Assembly (NCBI GenBank): GCA_018712665.1
Contig: DVGP01000256.1
Location: 1 to 6,186 of the forward strand
Length of the DNA stretch: 6,186 nt
From: Candidatus Pelethomonas intestinigallinarum
GTDB lineage: Bacteria; Bacillota; Clostridia; Oscillospirales; Oscillospiraceae
Direction of reading: 5' to 3'
Numbering within the stretch: the first letter of the stretch is position 1; every line of letters starts with the position of its first letter. The notes below the pieces were generated by a model. The model did no database searches. It was given only the letters and a program-made list of their open reading frames with translations, and was not told the origin of the DNA. Below are positions 1-5,951 of this stretch, piece by piece. Made by a program: the position numbers and the translations under genes.

Positions 1-91
1 TTTTTGTAAATATTTCTTGAATTCGCAACATTTACTGTGTATTTCTTTGTTTAATTTAGAAATTCATTCCATTATTAGATATGGCGCAAAC

Positions 92-158
92 CCGGTTTCA
101 CCATTTTCTCCTTCTACACTGAAATCTATCAAGTAGTTTAGATATGTTTTGAAACCGG
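92..158. repeat. 9-bp inverted repeat, 49-bp spacer
   Basis: CCGGTTTCA at 92-100 is the exact reverse complement of TGAAACCGG at 150-158. The spacer contains a smaller inverted pair, ATCTA (124-128) and TAGAT (139-143). The right arm sits in TTGAAACCGGTAAACAT, which resembles a catabolite-response (CcpA/LacI-family) operator except that the final CA is displaced by one base. It could be a pair of regulator sites in opposite orientation or the arms of a long weak hairpin. No protein can be named from the sequence. Confidence 0.4.
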
Positions 159-177
159 TAAACATGCTGTGATGAAT

Positions 178-204
178 AGGGCCGACAGACAAACCGGCCC
201 TTTT
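178..204 (+). terminator. Terminator-like hairpin, or operator/attenuator
   Basis: GGGCCG (179-184) pairs perfectly with CGGCCC (195-200) around a 10-base loop, and A178 can add a pair with T201. TTTT follows at 201-204. The stem is short and the T-run brief. It may be the terminator of an upstream gene outside the window, or an attenuator if the transporter promoter lies further upstream. The same bases overlap a possible promoter (182-210), in which case the palindrome could instead be a regulator site. Confidence 0.45.
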
Positions 205-212
205 CATAAAAT
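182..212 (+). promoter_or_regulatory. Possible transporter promoter
   Basis: CCGACA (182-187; 4 of 6 to TTGACA) is followed after 17 bases by CATAAA (205-210; 4 of 6 to TATAAT). TAAAAT at 207-212 matches the -10 consensus at 5 of 6 but would need a 19-base spacer. Transcription would start near 217 and give a leader of about 125 bases covering the structured region before the transporter start. The match is weak and overlaps the hairpin at 178-204. Confidence 0.22.
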
Positions 213-225
213 TAAGGGAGAAAGG

Positions 226-298
226 AGAGGGCAGCGCCCGGCGTTCCGCCGGGCACGGGACGCGAAGCAGACCTCTGTGGGAACTGGCGGGCAGTTCC
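226..298 (+). promoter_or_regulatory. Structured 5' leader of the transporter gene
   Basis: Three helices can be drawn. An outer helix pairs AGAGG (226-230) with CCTCT (272-276). It encloses an 8-bp perfect hairpin, GCCCGGCG (236-243) with CGCCGGGC (247-254), loop TTC. A second hairpin follows, GGAACTG (280-286) with CAGTTCC (292-298). The unpaired strand between the inner hairpin and the closing helix reads GGGACGCGAAGC (257-268). It resembles the GGACGCAAAGC core of class I cyclic-di-GMP riboswitches, and AGGGCA (228-233) is found on the 5' side as in that class. The class's GNRA loop and its 3' GGTAGC-type segment are not visible, so I call this only a structured leader. Confidence 0.35.
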
Positions 299-341
299 AA
301 AAACAAACGCAGCAAATCCACTAGGGAGGAAGAAATACAAC

Positions 342-1649
342 ATGTTAGAATTTGTTATCGGCGTGATCCTTTTGATCACCTACCTGGCATTTATCGTCTA
401 CGCCGCCAAGGGCGGCAACCTGATGCTGGGCCTGTTCGTCATGGCCGTGCTGTGGTCCGGCCTGGGTTTCCTGGGCGGCGCCATCGACTGGCCCACCATC
501 AACTCCACGATCTTTGACGGTGGCCCCACGGGCTTCGGCTCCACCGCCGTGTACATTATCTTCGGCTCCTGGTTCGGCCGGGTGCTGATCGACACCGGCA
601 TCGCCGGCACCATCATCCGCAAGGCCGTTGAGCTGGGCGGCGACAAGCCGGGCCTGACCTGCATCCTGCTGTGCATCGTCACCGCCGCCATCTTCACCAC
701 CTCCTACGGCCCCGGCGCCGTGGTGGCCATCGGCGTTATCGTTTTCCCCATCATGCTCTCCCTGGGCATCCCCAAGCCCCTGGCCTGCGGCTCCTTCGTC
801 ATGAGCGTCGGCTGCGGCCTGTACTTCAACCAGTCCCTGCTGACCCAGGCCGCCGGCTCCATGGTGATCGGCGAGGAGCAGTATCAGATCGGTCCCGACT
901 GGTATCAGTTCGCCGCCGTGGCCTTTGTCATCCACTTCGTAAGCATCGTCCTGATGGTCATTCTCACCAGCAAGGGCGGCAAGAAGAAGGCCCACGCTTG
1001 GGCCGCCTCTGCCGGTGCTGACGCCAGCACCAAGAATGTCGGCCTGCTGGGCTGCCTGACCGTGCTGCTGCCCGTGACCCTGTCCATCGCTCTGGGTATC
1101 AACCAAGTCCCCGCCATCTGCCTGTCCGTGCTGTGGGCTCTGATCTTCACAGGCAACCTGAAGAGCTGGAACAAAATCGCTGAGCTGGTACAGAAAACCT
1201 TCCACGACGGCGTGGCCGACGTAGGCCTGGTGCTGGGCTTTCTGATGTTCCTGCAGATGTTCGTCAAGGCCGCCGGCTCCTGCAAGGATCTGCTGGCCCC
1301 CATCGTCAGCCCCATCCTGCCTAACAGCCCCTTCGCCCTGTTCCTGGTCTTCGGCGTTCTGGGCTTCCTGGCCCTGTACCGCGGTCCTCTGACCATCTGG
1401 GGCGCCGGTATCGCCACCTTTGCCATTGTTGCCGGTGCAACCAACCTGCCTCTGAGCATCCTCTACCCCCTGTTCTATATCCCCTGCTGCACTGTGACCA
1501 CCAACGTCTGCCCCACCCAGTCCTGGAACATGTGGGCTATCGGTTATACCCAGGTCAGCGTCAAGGACTTTATGCGTCAGGTCCTGCCCTACGCTCTGCC
1601 CTGCGCCTTCATCCTGGAAATGGTCGCGTACTTCATGTTTGCCGCCTGA
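342..1649 (+). CDS. GntP/CitMHS-like carboxylate transporter
   Basis: A 435-residue integral membrane protein, very likely a secondary transporter for a small organic anion in the cytoplasmic membrane. About 11-13 hydrophobic segments are visible (for example near 2-20, 26-46, 104-118, 145-163, 188-209, 233-252, 291-310, 329-346, 412-434). A lysine-rich hydrophilic linker (residues 210-232) splits it into two halves. Each half carries a similar Gly-Pro loop, SYGPGAVVAIG (121-131) and YRGPLTIWGAG (346-356). This fits the two-repeat fold of the ion transporter superfamily (GntP, CitMHS, DctM-like). GGAGG at 325-329 lies 12 bases before the ATG, and no earlier start in frame is better. Substrate and exact family cannot be fixed by eye. 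It is separated from the downstream enzyme genes by a 213-base gap rich in hairpins, so it may be transcribed partly apart from them. Confidence 0.9.
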   Translation: MLEFVIGVILLITYLAFIVYAAKGGNLMLGLFVMAVLWSGLGFLGGAIDWPTINSTIFDGGPTGFGSTAVYIIFGSWFGRVLIDTGIAGTIIRKAVELGGDKPGLTCILLCIVTAAIFTTSYGPGAVVAIGVIVFPIMLSLGIPKPLACGSFVMSVGCGLYFNQSLLTQAAGSMVIGEEQYQIGPDWYQFAAVAFVIHFVSIVLMVILTSKGGKKKAHAWAASAGADASTKNVGLLGCLTVLLPVTLSIALGINQVPAICLSVLWALIFTGNLKSWNKIAELVQKTFHDGVADVGLVLGFLMFLQMFVKAAGSCKDLLAPIVSPILPNSPFALFLVFGVLGFLALYRGPLTIWGAGIATFAIVAGATNLPLSILYPLFYIPCCTVTTNVCPTQSWNMWAIGYTQVSVKDFMRQVLPYALPCAFILEMVAYFMFAA

Positions 1650-1680
1650 TCCCGCCGCGTCCCGGTCCATGTCCTCTCCA

Positions 1681-1728
1681 CGGTCATAGAGGGAGGGGAT
1701 CCTCTCTCCCTCCATGACCGCCCGTTTT
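1681..1728 (+). terminator. Long hairpin after the transporter gene
   Basis: Bases 1681-1695 pair with 1706-1720 as two perfect 7-bp blocks (CGGTCAT/ATGACCG and GAGGGAG/CTCCCTC) separated by one A-C mismatch, around a 10-base loop with GGATCC near its apex. CCCG and then TTTT (1725-1728) follow. It begins 32 bases after the transporter stop. The short T-run suggests partial termination, which would lower expression of downstream genes relative to the transporter, or an mRNA-stabilising 3' end. Confidence 0.6.
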
Positions 1729-1731
1729 ACC

Positions 1732-1755
1732 GGTGCGCCCCGTCTGGGGCGCACC
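1732..1755 (+). repeat. Perfect 10-bp GC-rich hairpin
   Basis: GGTGCGCCCC (1732-1741) pairs perfectly with GGGGCGCACC (1746-1755) around a GTCT loop. No T-run follows, so it is not a standard intrinsic terminator. It lies 3 bases after the T-run of the preceding hairpin and may act with it in termination, RNA processing or as a protein site. Confidence 0.7.
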
Positions 1756-1758
1756 TCG

Positions 1759-1798
1759 CATACCGCGTATGATCTCGGAAACAACCGGCCTGTGGCCG
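1759..1798 (+). repeat. Two small perfect inverted repeats
   Basis: CATAC (1759-1763) and GTATG (1767-1771) flank CGC, and CGGCC (1786-1790) and GGCCG (1794-1798) flank TGT. Together with the two hairpins upstream they make four successive inverted repeats in about 120 bases. The second lies just before the AT-rich stretch that may hold the promoter for the next gene, so either could be an operator. Confidence 0.5.
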
Positions 1799-1862
1799 TC
1801 AACGTGATACATAAACATAAAGCAAAATACTTTAACGCACGCAGTGTAGGAGGAATGAGTCT
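1799..1862 (+). promoter_or_regulatory. AT-rich leader and RBS of the HyuA-type gene
   Basis: This AT-rich stretch contrasts with the GC-rich hairpins before it and is the natural place for a second promoter. AATACT (1826-1831) matches TATAAT at 4 of 6, but no good -35 hexamer lies 16-18 bases upstream, so the promoter is tentative. A short direct repeat CATAAA-CATAAA occurs at about 1810-1821. A strong ribosome binding site, AGGAGG (1848-1853), is 9 bases before ATG 1863. The ATG at 1855 runs into a stop after two more codons, which settles 1863 as the start. Confidence 0.4.
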
Positions 1863-3992
1863 ATGAGCAAGAGAAGCATCCGCGTCGGCATCGACGTGGG
1901 CGGCACCCACACCAAGGCCGTGGCCCTGGACAACGACACCCAGGAGATTGTCGGTGAGGCCATCGTAATGACCACCCACGACCACGAGCTGGGCGTGGCC
2001 GCGGGCGTCATCGAGTGCTTTGAGAACTGCCTGACCAAGAACAACATCGCCCCGGAGGACGTTGTCTTCATCGCCCACTCCACCACCCAGGCGACCAACG
2101 CCCTGCTGGAGGGCGACGTGGCCAAGGTGGGCATCCTTGGCATGGCTGGCGGCGGTCTGGAGGGCTGGCTGGCCAAAAAGCAGTCCAAGATCGGCGACAT
2201 CGACCTGGGTACCGGCCGGAAGATCGAGACCTGCCACACCTTCCTGAAGAACAAGGATATCAACGCCGCCAACGTGGACCGGGAGATCCAGAAGCTCCAG
2301 GACGAGGGTGCCGAGGTTATCGTGGCCTCCCAGGCCTTCGGCGTGGACGGCATCGAGGATGAGCTGCTGGTGAAGCAAGAGGCGGAGAAGAAGGGCCTGC
2401 TGGTCTCCGTGGCCTCCGAGATCAGCAAGCTCTACGGTCTGACCCGCCGCACCCGCACCGCCGCCATCAATGGCAGCATCCTGCCGAAGATGATGAACAC
2501 CGCCAACTGCACGGAGATGGCCGTGCGGAAGGCCGGCATCGACGTGCCCCTGATGATTATGCGGGGCGACGGCGGCGTCATGGACATCACCGAGATGAAG
2601 AAGCGGCCCGTGCTGACCATGCTCTCCGGCCCCGCCGCCTCCGTCATGGGCGCTCTCATGTACCTGCGGGCCTCCAACGGCATCTACTTCGAGGTGGGCG
2701 GCACCTCCACCAACATCGGCGTCATCAAGAACGGCCGTCCCGCTGTGGAGTATTCCGTCGTCGGCGGCCACCGCACCTACGTCAACTCCTTGGACGTCAT
2801 CGTCCTGGGCGTGGCCGGCGGCTCCATGGTCCGGGCCAGCGACCATAAACTGGTGGACGTGGGCCCCCGCTCCGCCCATATCGGCGGCCTGAGCTACGCG
2901 GTGTACACCCCCGAGGAGGAGATCGTGGACCCGCAGCTGGAGTTCTTCTCCCCCAAGGAGGGCGACCCCGATGACTACGTCCGCGTCAAGCTGGCCAATG
3001 GCAAGCGGGTCACCCTGACCAACAGCTGCGCCGCCAACATCCTGGGCTACGTGAAGGAGGGCGACTACAGCCGCGGCAACGTGGAGAGCGCCCGGAAGGC
3101 CATGAAGCCCCTGGCCGACTACCTGGGGGTCTCCGTGGAGGAGTGCGCCCGGCAGATCCTGCAGAAGGCCTTTGAGAAGATCGAGCCCGTCATCAACGAC
3201 TTCGCCGAGAAGTACAAGATTGAGCGGGACCAGATCTCCCTGGTGGGCTGCGGCGGCGGCGCCAGCGCCCTGCTGCCCTACAGCGCCGAGGCCATGAAGA
3301 TGAACTACTCCATCCCCACCCATGCGGAGGTCATCTCCTCCATCGGCGTGGCCCTGGCCATGATCCGGGACGTGGTGGAGCGGGTCATCCCCAACCCCAC
3401 CACCGAGGACATCGCGGCCATCAAGAAGGAGGCCGCCGCCCTGGCTATCAAGAACGGCGCCGTGCCCGACACCATCGAGGTCCAAGTGGAGATTGACGCC
3501 CAGACCTCCAAGGTCACCGCCATCGCCCTGGGCTCCAACGAGGTACAGACCACCGATCTGAAGCTGCGCTGCGACGAGACCGAGGCCAAGCGCCTGGCCG
3601 CCGAGAGCATGCGGACCGATCCCAGCGAGGTGGAGACCCTCCTCACCAGCGACATCTTCTACATCTTCGGCCACAAGGTGGGCAACAAGCAGCAGGTCCG
3701 CCTGGTGGACCACCGGGGCTTCATCAAGGTACAGTGCGGCGACGCCACCGCCGGCGCCTGCAAGGCCAAGGACTGGGAGGCGAAGACCACCGAGCTGTGG
3801 AACGAGATGCTGGGCTACAAGAACGAGATGGTCCAGACCCCGGACATCTTCCTGTGCATCGGCGGCAAGGTGCTGGACTTCTCCAACACCCTGAGCCTGG
3901 AGCAGCTCACCACCATCATGCGCAGTGAGTTCCTGGACGCTGACCCGGAGGAAGAGGTCCTGCTCATCAGCTCCCGCACGGAGATCCAGTGA
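1863..3992 (+). CDS. HyuA-type hydantoinase/oxoprolinase ATPase
   Basis: A 709-residue cytoplasmic protein of the hydantoinase/oxoprolinase A family (ASKHA ATPase fold), whose members use ATP to activate and open cyclic amides or to activate substrates for carboxylation. The N-terminal Hydant_A_N part (about 6-185) has the phosphate-1 loop GIDVGGTHTK (9-18) and the family signature HSTTQATNALLEG (72-84). The main Hydantoinase_A part (about 197-505) has the VPLMIMRGDGGVM segment (228-240), LSGPAAS (254-260), phosphate-2 loop EVGGTSTN (277-284) and the VGCGGGASALLP adenosine loop (461-472). About 200 further residues follow. Two acidic positions usually seen in phosphate-2 (DxGGTSTD) are Glu277 and Asn284 here. 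No HyuB gene, the normal partner, lies in the window, although one elsewhere is possible. Its stop overlaps the next start by one base. The family is certain; the substrate is unknown. Confidence 0.93.
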   Translation: MSKRSIRVGIDVGGTHTKAVALDNDTQEIVGEAIVMTTHDHELGVAAGVIECFENCLTKNNIAPEDVVFIAHSTTQATNALLEGDVAKVGILGMAGGGLEGWLAKKQSKIGDIDLGTGRKIETCHTFLKNKDINAANVDREIQKLQDEGAEVIVASQAFGVDGIEDELLVKQEAEKKGLLVSVASEISKLYGLTRRTRTAAINGSILPKMMNTANCTEMAVRKAGIDVPLMIMRGDGGVMDITEMKKRPVLTMLSGPAASVMGALMYLRASNGIYFEVGGTSTNIGVIKNGRPAVEYSVVGGHRTYVNSLDVIVLGVAGGSMVRASDHKLVDVGPRSAHIGGLSYAVYTPEEEIVDPQLEFFSPKEGDPDDYVRVKLANGKRVTLTNSCAANILGYVKEGDYSRGNVESARKAMKPLADYLGVSVEECARQILQKAFEKIEPVINDFAEKYKIERDQISLVGCGGGASALLPYSAEAMKMNYSIPTHAEVISSIGVALAMIRDVVERVIPNPTTEDIAAIKKEAAALAIKNGAVPDTIEVQVEIDAQTSKVTAIALGSNEVQTTDLKLRCDETEAKRLAAESMRTDPSEVETLLTSDIFYIFGHKVGNKQQVRLVDHRGFIKVQCGDATAGACKAKDWEAKTTELWNEMLGYKNEMVQTPDIFLCIGGKVLDFSNTLSLEQLTTIMRSEFLDADPEEEVLLISSRTEIQ

Positions 3993-4657
3993 TGCTCTCC
4001 GCCTGGTGCGACGACCTGTTGGCCCTGCCGGAGGAGGTCTGGTCCGCCTACGCCCTGTCCCGGGAGCCCCTGCGGGGGCGGCTGGACCGGGAGGGCTACC
4101 GGCCCTACTACGACCGGGCCGCCGCCTGCGGCCGGGAGGAGGCCTCCCGGCTGGCCCACGCCCATCCCGGTGCCTCCGTCCGGGACATGGCCGCCGCCCT
4201 GGGGGTGACGGTGGAGAAGGTCCCCATGCCCCAGGGCGGGGGGATCGTCACCTTCGCCTGCTACTACGAGCCGGACCGGATTGAGCTGTGCGCCGACAAC
4301 GCCCAGGAGGTCCAGGGACTCCTCCAGGCCGCCGGTTTGGAGGAGCGGCTGGGCAGCGTGGATGTGCTGGACATGCTCCTGGCCCACGAGCTGTTCCATG
4401 TGGTGCAGCAGTGGGAACCGGACCTGTACGTCAACCAGAAGCACATCCTGCTGCGGAAGCTGGGCCGTCTGCGTCAGGAGAGTCGGCTGGTCTCCCTGGA
4501 GGAGGTGGCGGCCATGGCCTTCGCCCGGGAGCTGCTGGGCATGGCGGTGACGCCCTACGTCTACGACGTGTGGATGCTGCTGCCTCGGGCCCCGGAGCGG
4601 GCCCAGGCTCTCTACCGGCAGCTGATGGAACTGCGTGAGGAGGTGTGCGGTCAATGA
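3992..4657 (+). CDS. HExxH zinc metalloprotease-like protein (IrrE/ImmA-like)
   Basis: A 221-residue soluble protein with a gluzincin-type zinc site. HELFH at residues 132-136 gives the two histidines and the catalytic glutamate. E171 in EVAAMAFARELL (171-182) fits the ExxAxxFAxxLL pattern that supplies the third ligand in IrrE/ImmA-type peptidases. No signal peptide or membrane segment is visible. The ATG shares its A with the TGA of the HyuA-type gene, with GGAG (3980-3983) 8 bases upstream. A GTG one codon earlier is also in frame, but the ATG is preferred. This coupling implies production alongside the ATPase. ImmA/IrrE proteins usually cleave DNA-bound repressors, but there is no helix-turn-helix gene or domain here. 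It may instead process or regulate an enzyme of this unit, or be a catalytically active or inactive relative. The N-terminal 85 residues are not recognised. Confidence 0.85.
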   Translation: MLSAWCDDLLALPEEVWSAYALSREPLRGRLDREGYRPYYDRAAACGREEASRLAHAHPGASVRDMAAALGVTVEKVPMPQGGGIVTFACYYEPDRIELCADNAQEVQGLLQAAGLEERLGSVDVLDMLLAHELFHVVQQWEPDLYVNQKHILLRKLGRLRQESRLVSLEEVAAMAFARELLGMAVTPYVYDVWMLLPRAPERAQALYRQLMELREEVCGQ

Positions 4658-5214
4658 CTTCGGCCATTTACGCCAGCATCGCCCTATCCCTGGTCCTGCT
4701 GGCGGGGACGGCGGTGATCGCCGTCCGCTCCCAGCCCAGGGACTACGGCCTGGTGTGCCTGCGGGAGACGTGGATGACCACGGTGCTGGCCCTGATGCTC
4801 ATCGCCCTGGGCCTAGCCGTGTGCGCTATGAAGCTGATCGACCCCTCCCTGGCGGGGGAGGAGGCGGACTCCTGGTGGTTCGCCGCCGGCTTCAATCTGG
4901 TGTGCCAAGTGCTGGGGGATTTCACCCTGCTCTTTGCCCTGTCGAAGAAGGTCGTCGCCTTCGCCGACCGTATCGAGACCATCTCCGTGCTGGGCAAACG
5001 CCGGGAGGTTGCCTGGGAGGACGTGGTCCGGGTGGAGAAGGCCCCCATGAGCCGCAGCGTGAAGCTGACGGACCGGCAGGGGAACGTGATTTCCATCAAC
5101 GGCGAGAGCCGGGACTACGCCAAGTTTGCCCAGCTGGCCAAGGAGAAGATCCGGCCCGCCCAGGGCAGGGAGCTGCTGGAGCAGGTGGAGAGCCGCCTGC
5201 GGCGGGGACGCTGA
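4654..5214 (+). CDS. Membrane protein with PH-like C-terminal domain
   Basis: A 186-residue protein with three hydrophobic segments (about 5-25, 41-60 and 75-98) followed by a soluble tail (about 100-165). The tail, beginning near VVAFADRIETISVLGKRR and running through WEDVVRVEKAP and a KLTDRQGNVISING strand pair, has the alternating beta pattern of small bacterial PH-like domains. Its specific family is not recognised with certainty. It starts at ATG 4654, overlapping the metalloprotease stop (ATGA), with AGGAGG at 4638-4643 ten bases upstream. A GTG at 4645 would sit only one base from that site and is rejected. The coupling suggests a shared job with the metalloprotease, perhaps as its membrane anchor or substrate. 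That is inference. Confidence 0.82.
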   Translation: MTSAIYASIALSLVLLAGTAVIAVRSQPRDYGLVCLRETWMTTVLALMLIALGLAVCAMKLIDPSLAGEEADSWWFAAGFNLVCQVLGDFTLLFALSKKVVAFADRIETISVLGKRREVAWEDVVRVEKAPMSRSVKLTDRQGNVISINGESRDYAKFAQLAKEKIRPAQGRELLEQVESRLRRGR

Positions 5215-5266
5215 CCGCTGAGACTTGTTTATTTGTCCGACCAATTTCAGATGGAGGAAACAAGAT
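5215..5266 (+). promoter_or_regulatory. Short gap with RBS for the RraA-type gene
   Basis: The 52 bases between genes are AT-richer than their flanks but hold no clear promoter or hairpin. GGAGG at 5253-5257 lies 9 bases before ATG 5267 and fixes that start over the in-frame ATG at 5225, which has no ribosome binding site. Co-transcription with the genes upstream is likely. Confidence 0.6.
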
Positions 5267-5920
5267 ATGAAGTTCGATACGGAAAAAGTCAAACAGGAGC
5301 TGTACACCGGGGTGATCAGCGATGTGCTGGACGGCATGGGCTACCGTGACCAGGCCCTGCCCGGTGGGGCTATCGCCGGCCTCAGCGACGAGACGGTGAT
5401 TTTCGGGCCCGCCTTCACCAGCATCGGCACCCAGGTTTACTCTATGCCCCCGGACCCTCTCACCGCCCAGTGCAAAGTGGTAGACCAGTTGGGAGAGGGT
5501 GAGATCTATGTACTGGTGACCCGGGGCGAATACAACTGCGCCGTGTTCGGCGAGCTATTCGCCACCGCCGTGCGGCAGCGGGGCGGCGCCGGCGTGCTGC
5601 TGGACGGCTACGCCCGGGATGTGAAGGCCCTGAAGGCCATGGACTTCCCTCTGTTCTACCGTGGGCGGGACACCAGAACCTCTAAGGGCCGGTGCGAGAT
5701 CAATGAGTGCCAGATCCCCGTGGTCATGGAGGGTGTGACCATTTGCCCCGGCGACTACATCTTTGGGGATGCCGACGGCGTGGTCATCATCCCAAAGGAT
5801 ATTGTGGACGAGGTGCTGGAGAAGTCCTTCCAGACCGTAAAAAAGGAGGATCAGGTCCGGGACGGCCTGCTACAAGGCGACTCCCTACAGAAGGTCTACG
5901 CCGAGATCGGCGCCATCTGA
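5267..5920 (+). CDS. RraA-like / HMG-aldolase family protein
   Basis: A 217-residue protein of the RraA-like superfamily, which includes 4-hydroxy-4-methyl-2-oxoglutarate (HMG) aldolases, oxaloacetate decarboxylases and the RNase E inhibitor RraA. Visible landmarks are VISDVLDGMGY (16-26), IFGPAFT (45-51), GELFATAVRQRG (95-106), VLLDGYARDVKAL (110-122) and PGDYIFGDADGVVIIP (161-176). The catalytic pattern acid-X20-Arg-Asp is met by Glu96, Arg117 and Asp118, so a metal-dependent retro-aldol or decarboxylation role fits better than RNase inhibition. HMG aldolases act on 2-oxo acids and release pyruvate. Here the enzyme probably finishes breakdown of the compound handled by the transporter and the HyuA-type protein. 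Length is usual for the family, and it is the last gene before the terminator. The true substrate is not known. Confidence 0.92.
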   Translation: MKFDTEKVKQELYTGVISDVLDGMGYRDQALPGGAIAGLSDETVIFGPAFTSIGTQVYSMPPDPLTAQCKVVDQLGEGEIYVLVTRGEYNCAVFGELFATAVRQRGGAGVLLDGYARDVKALKAMDFPLFYRGRDTRTSKGRCEINECQIPVVMEGVTICPGDYIFGDADGVVIIPKDIVDEVLEKSFQTVKKEDQVRDGLLQGDSLQKVYAEIGAI

Positions 5921-5951
5921 CGGGAAAATGGAGAACCATCATACGATACAA

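Larger units (their letters stand above)
1..341. other. Upstream intergenic region, AT-rich then structured
   Basis: No credible gene lies in these 341 bases. The first 215 or so are AT-rich, unlike the GC-rich coding DNA that follows, and have stops in all plus frames. A minus-strand open frame of 85 codons (64-321) runs through the hairpins here and has no convincing ribosome binding site, so I treat it as spurious. The stretch holds a 9-bp inverted repeat (92-100/150-158), a terminator-like hairpin (178-204) and a folded leader (226-298), listed separately. A weak promoter-like pair, TTGAAT at 17-22 and TATTTC at 40-45 (17-bp spacer), is also visible, but AT-rich DNA gives such matches by chance. 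Confidence 0.7.

Noticed and set aside
64..321. An 85-codon minus-strand open frame in the upstream region
   Set aside because: It runs through hairpins, shows no ribosome binding site or recognisable domain, and spans a sharp change in base composition.
277..324. A 15-codon GTG-started frame ending in the transporter ribosome binding site, as a leader peptide
   Set aside because: There is no ribosome binding site before the GTG, the codons match no regulatory codon run, and the frame overlaps a hairpin that explains the sequence.
345..3713. A 1122-codon open frame on the minus strand across the transporter and HyuA-type genes
   Set aside because: It is codon-aligned antisense to both genes, which share a frame. 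Minus-strand stops would need sense TTA, CTA or TCA codons, which this GC-biased genome avoids. Its product is low-complexity Gly/His/Asp/Gln-rich, and the plus-strand proteins have clear family motifs.
3925..4284. A plus-strand 119-codon frame overlapping the end of the HyuA-type gene
   Set aside because: It is out of frame with two well-supported genes, and its Arg/Gly/Pro-rich product is typical of a shifted frame in GC-rich DNA.
3815..4654. A 279-codon minus-strand open frame over the metalloprotease gene
   Set aside because: It is antisense to a gene with a clear zinc motif and coupled start, and its product is Gly/Gln/His-rich shadow sequence.
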